This document shows, piece after piece, positions 13,746 through 23,600 of a stretch of 64,000 bases of DNA. The position numbers and the translations under genes were made by a program. The notes beneath the pieces are model-generated. The model had not been told where the DNA came from and did not search any database. It saw only the letters and a list, made by a program, of their open reading frames with translations. Source of the DNA: Lateolabrax maculatus. Its lineage: Eukaryota; Chordata; Actinopteri; Acropomatiformes; Lateolabracidae. Numbering within the stretch: position 1 is the first letter of the stretch; each line of letters begins with the position of its first letter. Location of the stretch: NCBI GenBank assembly GCA_031216445.1, contig CM062197.1, positions 2,707,501 to 2,771,500 of the forward strand. Direction: 5' to 3'.

Positions 13746-15857
13746 AGTACAAGTATAAAGTATCATAAACTTACACACAGTACTGTCTTCTTCCTCTTTG
13801 ATGGATGAGTCAAACAAATAATTTCACTCGGGAATTTCACTCTCTGTTCATTTCCTTTTTCCGCCCGACAGTCAATGTTCTTTTAATCATAATAAGTGTT
13901 TCTTTAACCAAGTTGTTTCTGTGCCTAAACTGAGCCTTTAACCATAGCGGTGTGTTCTATTTATTTACTTCTGGGCGTCAGCTCAGAAACGCTTCTGTGT
14001 TTGTTCGGAGGGAATTTATAAAGGATGTATTTTGCTGATTGATTTGGATGATTAAGAATCAATGATTGTTACAGAGCTTGTTATAGTGCAGCATGGAAGG
14101 AGCAACTACAGTTATGCTTTAGTTTCAGCAAAAATAAGGAATAACGTGTCCTTCTTTTTAGGTTGTTTTTTTCTGTCTCACTTCATCACTGAGGGTATTT
14201 TCTCTGTGAGCTGCTCTCTGAAGTGTGAAACTGATACTCACCCCCCGAGGTCGCCGTCATAATCCTGCCTGAACAGCTGAGATTTACAAGCACACGGCCC
14301 CTGCGCTGTTTTTACTGCTCTGAGTTCTCACTGTGTCCAAAATGTTGTCCGAATTTGTCCTCTGATAATCGCTGACGATGGTCTCGTCTCCCCCCCGTGT
14401 GTCTTTGTAGAGCAGCGTGAGGCCGAGGAGTCCTGCTGGGATCTGAGAGAGAAGAATTCCACGTCCCCGCGGCGTAGACGGACCCCCGAGCCCCGCAGGG
14501 TCCAGCTTTTTAACTTCACGTGGACGTCCGACAGAGATTCACTCATCACCTGCGGGGTTTCTGACCGGACGTCGGCCTCAGTTCGTCCACAGGCCTTCAA
14601 CTTCTTCTTTTTTTTTTTTCCCTCTTGCCTTTTGGAAAAATCAGGTGATGATGCCGTTGCAACTTTATTTTCCATCAGAAAAGATGGAAAAGCTTTCAGC
14701 CACGACAGCTTTTCAGCCTTTGGAGAAAACTGAGAGGCTGGATTATTGAGAGGAGTCTGGTGGAGCCATTTGGAGAATTTAAATGGATGTTTGCTGCTGT
14801 TGAAACACCTGTGGAGGTGCAGAGTTCATCTGTAGTCTTGTGTGTGTGTGTGTGTGTCAGTGTGTGATTGTGTGTTATCTTGAGATCCAAACATTTTTTT
14901 TTATGTAAATGAAACAAGTGCTGCAGAGGACCTGATTTCTAAAAACATCTGGACTTATGCTGAAGATTTGCAAACAGAAAAAGATTGTTTTTGGGAAGTT
15001 TTCCGATCTTATTACCAGATTTTTGACCATTCAGTAACTTTAAAATGTATTGAGACTCTACAAGTTGAAATTAACTTTAACTTCAATATTTCAAAAAAGC
15101 AGAAGATTTCTTTGATTATTTAGTGTATGTGGTTGTGGTTCAGCTCTGGCACAGTAAGTTTCCCATTTTCAGACTCATAATTTAGACAAAAATAATATAT
15201 ATTTTACGCCCAGTTTCTGCTGTCACGCCTCAGAAGTGTGACATAATGTGATTTACATTCATTGAAATCTCTAAACCAAGTGGACAGAATCAGTTGAGTT
15301 GAGTCTAACGAGCCACCGCCGCTGTTTCCAAGGCGATTAACTTCATCATTATCATCTCCTTAGAAAAAAAAAGATTTTATTTAAAATTAATGCCAACGTA
15401 TGTGAATACAGATTTTGCTGAGTATGCTGCTTTTTGACAAACTTCATAAACACGACCAAGACTGTGACTGCAGATCTTCTCATATTCAGACGTGTGACAG
15501 TTATGTTACAGAACAGATATTATATTATATTATATTTTCCTCAACAACGATCTATGTGTACGCTTTTTGATTTAAACTATTATAACTTTTAAGTAAATGA
15601 AAGCTGAAGCCATATTAATGTCTGTTTACGTTTTGTGAAGTGAGTGAAAGAGCTGCCATCTTGAAACAAACCCGTCACCAACCACAGTTGTTATTTTTTA
15701 GATATCAGAGGGTCAAAATCTGATTTTTTGTGATGATTTTAAAAGGTGTTGTAGCTTTAAGTGACTTAAATGTGCTGAAAACTCAGAATTGGCCTGGGAA
15801 ACAAGCTCTCTCCGACTGCTTTTAACACCTTTTTATCACCTGCTTTTATTTTTTTAG

Positions 15858-16091
15858 TTCCCACCTTGGATTACAGCCCACAGGATAGCATTGTCAGCAT
15901 TTTAATTGGTAATATTTTTATCACCGAATGTGATAAATGTGCCACGATTTGGCTTATTGACCCTGGAAAGACGAGCCTGCCAAGATTCACGGCGTCCAGA
16001 GGACAACAGCACTTTGCATACTTCCCACCCGAGCGTCTGGAATCACCTCTTCCTGCCTGCGGGGGAACTCTCAGTCCGTCCCATCACCGCC
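15858..16091 (+). other. prr7: prr7 exon 2, 5' UTR portion
   Basis: A pyrimidine tract plus tttag acceptor at 15,856-15,857 opens this exon. The PRR7 frame is open across most of it but has no ATG before 16,092. The leader holds a bare start-stop, ATG immediately followed by TGA (15,928-15,933), and a seven-codon upstream ORF, ATG at 15,937 to TGA at 15,960. An acceptor further downstream would remove these, so their presence in the mRNA depends on the splice inferred here. Confidence 0.5.
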
Positions 16092-16437
16092 ATGGTGATG
16101 TCGCAGGGGACCTACACCTTCCTGGCCTGTTTCGCCGGCTTCTGGTTGGTCTGGGCCGTCATCGTCATGCTCTGCTGCTTCTGCAGCTTCCTGCAGCGCA
16201 GGCTGAAGCGCCGCCACGAGGAGCGTTTGAGGGAGCAGTGTCTGCGAACCGTGGAGATGGAGCCGCTCAGCTGTCACCCCGCGGGATACCCTCCTCTTCC
16301 TCCTCCTCCGCCTCCACCGCCGCCTCCACAGCTGCCCAGGGAGCCACCACAGTTCTGCCCTCCTCAAACCCTGTCGCCGCCTGTTCCTCTGCAGGTTCCT
16401 CATCCCATGCCGCAAGCGAACTGGGTCAGCATGCCAG
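16092..16437 (+). CDS. prr7: prr7 coding exon 1 (N-terminus, TM helix, poly-Pro)
   Basis: This exon encodes residues 1-115 plus the first base of codon 116. The start MVMSQGTYTFL is nearly identical to the mammalian PRR7 start. The exon ends ATGCCAG|gtaacg, leaving one base (G) that joins AC of the next exon to give Asp116. The frame runs on past the donor to 16,493 but then encodes intronic sequence with no PRR7 similarity, so the donor is preferred. Confidence 0.95.
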
Positions 16438-19400
16438 GTAACGTGAAGGGATTGATTCTTGTTCTGTGTGTCAGGCTGATGATTTTCAAGTGAAAACACA
16501 AAAGTTTTTCAAAGGTGTGTGTAGATCCAGTGTTGTGGATCTCAACTGTTTTCTGATGAAGGGCAGATCCACGTGTGTGAGGATCTGAGGTTGTGGGAGG
16601 AGGTGGAGGAGGTCAAGGAGGCACTTTGGGCAATCAAAGGTGTAGAGGGACTTGTCTGTAAGGAGGAGAGCTCTAATGCTGATTTGAAGTTCAAGTGTTA
16701 TTGTTGGCTCAGTGTCAGAGCTCTGTTTATATCTCTGTTTTGCACCGTTCAGATCACAAAAGCACAGATGTTAACAGGATGTGTGGTTATTGAGTGGAAG
16801 TAATTTATGCTTCATTATCCTTCCAGAATATTAAGTTGTGGTTACATAAAGCTGATGACATATGAAATCATTGAGTTTTTTTACAGTAACTAAACAAACA
16901 TCGAACAACTTGTATGTTTGTTTTGTCATAACAGTGTCTGAAATAAGAAATGAATGCGGGATTGTGTCCATTTGGATCTCATCTACAGTAATGAGTAGAG
17001 TAGGTGGGCGAAGGCGAGAACGTTTGAGTGTGAGGCTTTGGCTATTTCCTGGAAGCTGTGCGTACATACCGAGAACATACCAAGTCTCAGTAGAAAAGAT
17101 TTGTTTGTTCATTTGTTTGTAGGCATTAGTGACACAGGACTTATTCTGGTCACCACACAGTGTTGTGTGAGTGAGTGAGTTTTTTCTTCACTTTATCTCT
17201 CTGCAGCTGTATTTAAACTGGTAAACATTCAAAATATCAACTACTGCATCCATTAGTCTCAACACTCGTCTGTTGAGCAGAACATTAACCACCTCTCTAC
17301 AGCTGAGTGTAAAACTACTGACAAATACCAAACATGTCATATCTTATTTTTTCTTTATTTACGTGCAAAATGCATATTTCATTCGAGACTCAAACAACAG
17401 AAACAAAAACAGAGAAAAAGCAACTTAATTCACAACAATCACATGAGCAATTCAGATGCTGACAGGGAAGCAGGCGGAGGATTACATTATGCACTGTGTC
17501 AGATTTTTTTAGACTCTTCGGTTCCCAGCTTCCACCTCCCCGCCTGCTGGGCAGCGTTCCCCCGCGGGGCGTCATGGTGACAGCTGCCGCTGCGGCGTGG
17601 GTGGTGACTGTGGAGGCCGAGCAGTGACGGAGCGAGCAGCAACACGGTCGGGGCTCAACTAAAAAAGAAACAGAAAGACGAAAGAGACAATCGAGGGTCT
17701 AAAGAGAAGAGGGTGTCGTACGCTGTACAGATTGTAAAAGCCCCCTGAGGCATATTGTGATTCGTGATTTTGGGATGTATAAATAAAATGACTTGAAAAT
17801 CAGAGGCAGACGTAGATTCAGCAGGAGTCATTACTCCCTGAAGCGCTACCTTCCTAATATTATCACCTTGGATGAAATTGGGGACAAAATTCACAGACAT
17901 TCTGTATTAAAATATATTCTGATGTTCAGCCAAAGCCAACGTGAGGCTTCAGCAGTCTGAGTTCTGTCTTTATCTGAGGACACAGAGGCTGCGTTAGTCT
18001 AAGAGCTGGTAGATCGCTGTCTCGTGTTGTTCCGAACATACGGACTGTTACATGCTAATCTACGCTTCTTTGACCTCAGGGCTTCCCAACCTGGGGGGTC
18101 ATGAAATCCATCTAGGAGTCACAAGATAATAATCCTGGTTAGGAAATAATTAAAAGAAATAAAGAAAATGTGAAATGCTGTATTATTTTATGTCTTTAAG
18201 TCTCTAAAAATGATTCAGGTGACATCAGTCTCATGTTCAACACAGCTTGCGACCTGTGAGGACGGTGGATGTTCAAAGTAGACGTTGATTTGTATTTATT
18301 TGTATCTCACACGCAAAAAAAAGGTTGGGAACTACTATCAAGGTGATGAAAGGACTGAGACTGAAGCTGTGTCTCAATCTGGACACGTCTGTTAGTACAC
18401 TGAGTACACTATGTACCTACTTGCGTAGTGCGTACATTTCGAGAGGGAAGTGTCTCAGATTGAACACGGCTGTTGTGCACTTACCGCCAGCATTTCACCG
18501 GTGTCACCCGGCAAAATGTCAGCTGGCTTGTTTGCTCACTTGATTTCTTTTTTTTTTTTTTACGTGCTTGTGTTTGTGTTTCACGCGAAGTGGAAAGTAC
18601 GCCGCCATCTGCTCCGTCGTCGTGTCCTTGCAGGTATTTGGTCATAAAACAAAGTATAAGACAATTTAAATAAATGTCTGTTCATAATTTTATAATCGGT
18701 TATTGAGACCTTTCAATCTGGACGTGCACTGCCAGTCACAGAGCTCTTTTTAATCAACGCCCTGCCTCACTTATTCGGTCACGGCTGGAAGCTCCAACCA
18801 CAGACTGTCACTGAGCCTTGCTCGAGGGCATCTCAACTCTGAAGAATCAGAGAGGTTTTCTCTGTCCAACATTACACAGCTCTTCAGTCCTGAGCCTTCC
18901 TTTTCCCCTACCCCGCACTTGCTGATTCTTCCTCAAGGTCGGTGTGTACAAAAAATATTATGGAAATTAATTCATGAGTTTTGGGCACATTCTGCTTCAC
19001 ACTCCTGGCAGAAGTAAACACGAGGCAACTTTCTCTTTCAGGAATTCAAGCTTCAACCCAGAAACCTAGAAAAGCCACTTGAATTGTAAAAGAAGTGCAA
19101 CTGCAGCGAAAATTATTGTCAGTGGTGAGCAGGATTAGCATAAAGTAAAAGTACAGGCATTCCATATGTGGCAGTGAAGGACCCAATGAAAATCCCACCA
19201 GCAAGTGACATTATAGCATTAACATGTATCAAATACTTACTTTACAAAGATTGAAAGGTACATTTTTGTTTAAAACTATGTCATCAGTTTATGGAGTTGT
19301 TCCCTGGATTGCCTTAAAATTTTACTAATGTATGTAACGTAATGATGTTGGGAGAAAGATTGAATCTTAAATTATTTGCAGAGGAAAAACAATAAATCCA

Positions 19401-20658
19401 AAAGCAACTAATAGAAGAATTAGAAATCAATGATGGATGAGGAACAGCTTCAGTGACAGCATCAAAATTCGAAAATCTGGGAGAGCTCGAAAGAGATGAG
19501 AGACAGAGGGGAAGACGGATTATCGGAGAGTAAAAGCAAAGCTGGAGTGAGTAAAAAGAGCATCAGCTGCTGTCAAAGATAGTTAATGAGCGAGGACAGA
19601 CAGTGCAGGATAAAACAAAAGGTTGCTGGAGTCTCCGCCACAAAGCAGACTGATGAAGAGGTTTAGTATCCAGGCAGCAGCAGAGCTAAAAGAGAGGCAG
19701 GTGCCGACCAGCTGAGCACAGCAGAGGAGCGAGAGAGAAGCCAGGAGCTGTTTCCGTCGTATACAACCAGAGGGGAGACAGGGACGTGGAGATGTTCGCT
19801 CATTTACACTTCATGCATCTTGGGCAGATCGGACAGCTATGCGGTATCAAAAAAACCCAATGCAAGTGCAACAAAAGGAGTGTTAGAGATGGATTGAAAT
19901 CTGATTACTCAAACCATTAAAGCTCAAAAATGAACATGCTGTATTGTGTTTGTTTAACCCCGTATATACACAGCTAACAGTCCTGCAATAAATCCTCCCT
20001 CTGTCTGTTTTAGGGAGGCTGCAGTTCGTGCTGCAGTCGCATTATACAGAGGACGTGTTTCTGTTGTTTACCCTCCTGGATATAAATGAGGTGCACAAAA
20101 TAATAAAAACACCTGTCATATAATATAATGCAGCTCAACAGCATCACAAACTACATCCTCCAGAATTACCATAAAAACTGAACATTAAAACCTTCATGAA
20201 GGGAGGATTCATTGCAGGGCTGTTGTATTACACTGCATTAGTTTTAACTGGTTTAGGTTTTAGGGGGGAGGTGGGATGCTCTAACTAAACGCTTAACGGA
20301 ATCTTTTTAGCCTCTTTTAGCTCATAGTTTTGATTTTACAGCACATTTACTGTGTCTCAGTCTTCAGTGTCAGAATAAAAGCTTTGATGAAGCCACTGTC
20401 CACTACCAAAGGGCAGACACACTCAGAGACTAACTGGTGAAGAAGGTGGAACATCTATCAGATAAACAGCCTGATAGTTTTATCAGGAGCTAATGGAGAC
20501 CAAACTATTATAAAGAGAAAGTGAATATTTGGTGGAAATTCATGTTGATGTGTAAATAGGCAATTGCAACTGAAAGCAAATAGCCCAGAAATAAGCAAAA
20601 AGTGAGGGTGGCTTGCTGTGTCTAAAACCAGGGATGTGATTCAATGTAGTATTGCTTG

Positions 20659-20696
<38 letters not shown>

Positions 20697-23600
20697 TGGT
20701 GGATGCTTACAGCAAAGAAAATATGCTTTCAAACATCTGAAACTGGGAAATGGTAGAAACAACATATGAGTTTGGCTCGACAAACACAGATTTCACGCAT
20801 CACTAAGCTGTCAACCCACACAGCCAGCATGTCTTCCTCTGACAGGCCTTTGTACCGAAGTCCTGACCCACACAGGATGTTCACACTGGGAGCAGCTCCG
20901 ATAATTTGCTCAATTCAGACCAGTGGTGGGTGACGATCCCTCCTCTGCAGCCGTCTGCAGCCACAGAGTTTTAAACTGGAAAATCATGTTAGTTTCCTGC
21001 TCTCGTTTTTGCCCTTAATGACATTAAGTTGTTGTACTAATAGAAAATGACACAAACTGAGATGTCCCGGTTGTTCTGCTTAAAGGGAAATGGTTGCTGT
21101 GATGATTCCTGTGAGTTGTTAATGTTGTTGCTCACAGTGGGAATATGGGGAAGATGATAAAAGAAGATAAATTGTGAGAAAGGGAACGAGATGAAGAGAT
21201 GTAATGGGATTAAATGAAATTACATGAGGAGTGGAGATATAAGATATAATAAGATCTGGGAGTAAATGCAAGACAAGATAAAATGAGATAAGAGATGAAA
21301 AGAGTGAGCTGGGAAGAGAAAAGAGATTAGGAAGGAGATGTGACATGAGGGAAGAAAGATGTGGAGAAAACAAAAAGAGGAGTGAGACAAGATGTGGATT
21401 TTTGAGATAAGAAATATAATGACATTCGAAAGGAGAGATTAGAAGTGAGATATTGGATAAAAAAGTGATGAAAATAAAGATGCAAGAAGAGGAAAGACAG
21501 GACATGAAGGTATCAGAGTGGAGATGCAAGATGGATAAAGAGAGAAGAGAGATCGTGGAGATTGGAGAAGATTTGAGATGAGATTAGAGATTTGGAGAAA
21601 AGAGATTGGGAGAGGGATGAAGACGAGATGAGAGAGGATGGAGGGAGGAGAAAGTCAAGATAAAAGAGGAGAGTTATGGGATGAGGAGATTACAGATGAG
21701 ATGAGCAAAAGGAGAAAAGAAAGACGCAAGCAGAGAGATAAAATTATATCAGAGATGAGATAGTTTCCCTTTAATCGTGTTTCTGTGTAATCCTGAAACT
21801 CTCCATGATAATATGATCACAGTGTTTTACACAGTAGCTGTCACAGATTACAGTTACCATCACATCAGTGTGGATATCACTGTATCTCACTACATGCTTC
21901 ATCCCGGCTGCTGCTTCAAAACGAAGGACGTCTGATCCTCCCGGTGGAAAGCACGTGTTTCTGCCGACATTGTCTCAGCGCGGCTGATGTTTATTTAAAG
22001 CTGTCCTGGCAGCTGGTTGTATTGTTTACAGCAGAGAGCGATCGGCAGCGGGGTTAGGACAGAGATGAGAAACAATGAGAGTCTGATCCTGTAGGTATCT
22101 CTGAGGCATGTTGCAGGAGGGAGGGATTTCGGTCAGGTACACACACACAAAGACACACATTTGCATCTATAAATACATCCAGCTCCATGGCAACAGGTCA
22201 ACAAACAGCTGTTGATTTACAGTACACCACTGTGGTGTTTGTTGTTGTGGCTGTATGCAGGTTGAGGAATGAGACTGTCAGAGACGCTGGAAGCCAATCA
22301 GAGTTGTGGGTGCTGAGAGAAAGTCAGTCCGTATAATGAAGTGATACTAAATGTTCCAGTCTGCAGCTTCACTGATAAAGCGGATAGTTATGCACAGTGA
22401 AGACAAGAAGCAGTTCATTAGTTGGGATAAAAAAGTAATAAAAGGAGCTCAAGAACATAATTATGCTGTTTTTCCAGTAAAATTTGAACACTAAAGGTTG
22501 TGAAGCTTGTTTTCACCTCGGTTTATTCATGTAAATGTGAATTTGTGAGTGTTTTTGCAGTCTGTTTATTCATAACAAATAGCCACTTTACTGACTGACC
22601 CGAGCTTTATCAGGACCGATCAAGGTTATATTAACAGATCGCTTTGGCTCAAATAATGGCAATGGAAAAATAGTGTACTGTCACTATCACTTGTAAACAG
22701 TCTTTGACTAACATCTCAATAACCACTTTCACTATTTTGCAGAGAAACTGTTACTGAAGCATCAGCAAATGAGTCCAGATTTTCTTACACAAATAAAAAA
22801 AGTTGCATTTAATGGGGTGCAAACCTTTTTTTTCCAAAAAGCGCTCATGCAAGAAGCTGACAGGATGAGTTACTGTTTATATTTCAGGTCCAGTGAAGTC
22901 TCTGAAAAGCAGGAGGAGAGCTTGTGCAACATTTCGACAGATATTGATCGGTATCTGGGCAGATTCATCAGACTGGAAATAGAAACTGTCTTCAGTAGTT
23001 CCAAAAAAACTGCTTTAAAACTGATGGTGGTTGCCCAAGGCTGTTTTATCAGGCCAAAAATCGTTTCCTTTATACTGACAATACATTGAAATATAGACTC
23101 CACCATCATACATTATGCCCACAGGCTCTCTGTCAGGTCGGAGGTATGTTAAAATAATGCAGGGCTGTTTCTCTACAGTCAAACTAAAATATTTGTTGTT
23201 TTCTGCTTTAATGTCATCCAAAAGAAAATGTCAAACTAATTTGCGTCATCGTCACTAAAATGCTTTAACCAAACTACACCTGAAGTTTAACGGTTTATAG
23301 TTTTGTTTTTCGTTGATGGGAAATTGTATCTGTCAGAATAAAAGAAAACATCCCTTTACTGACGTCGGCTGTAGCAGCTGAAACGTCCTCAGCTTAACAC
23401 AGGTGAAAAGACCTGTGCAGGTGTTTCTGCTGAATACGCCCAACTTGCGTCCAAACGTCTGCACCAGTCGTGACATTTCACTGCTGAGTTTTTTAATTGG
23501 TTGCGAGTCTGAACAGGATGAAGAGCTGCAGGCCGGACCTCCAGTCTAATTAGCAACAGGTGTGAATGGTCCAATTAGTGGAGAACAGGCAAGGATCTGC

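Larger units (their letters stand above)
7906..15857 (+). other. prr7: Inferred prr7 intron 1
   Basis: The interval runs from donor gtgagt at 7,906 to acceptor tttttttag at 15,856-15,857. I see no convincing coding exon inside. It contains a 3 x 13-bp tandem repeat (9,081-9,119), a repeat with inverted ends GGTTTCCATC (12,101-12,559), a reversed copy of the AAGTACTT-rich repeat (13,540-13,745) and a (TG) run at about 14,840-14,857. It also contains the GC-rich stretch 14,370-14,580, whose open frames have no recognisable product. Confidence 0.5.

Noticed and set aside
15906..16091. N-terminal extension of PRR7 upstream of 16,092
   Set aside because: The frame is open, but its apparent start is TTG. 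The first ATG in frame is 16,092, with a strong Kozak context and an exact match to the family start.
15866..16441. 191-codon alternative frame over the prr7 coding exon
   Set aside because: It starts at a non-ATG codon, and the overlapping frame encodes the conserved PRR7 N-terminus.
21119..21529. 136-codon minus-strand frame rich in Leu, Ser and Ile
   Set aside because: It is the translation of a pyrimidine-rich tract complementary to the GAGATGAGA repeat, not a gene.
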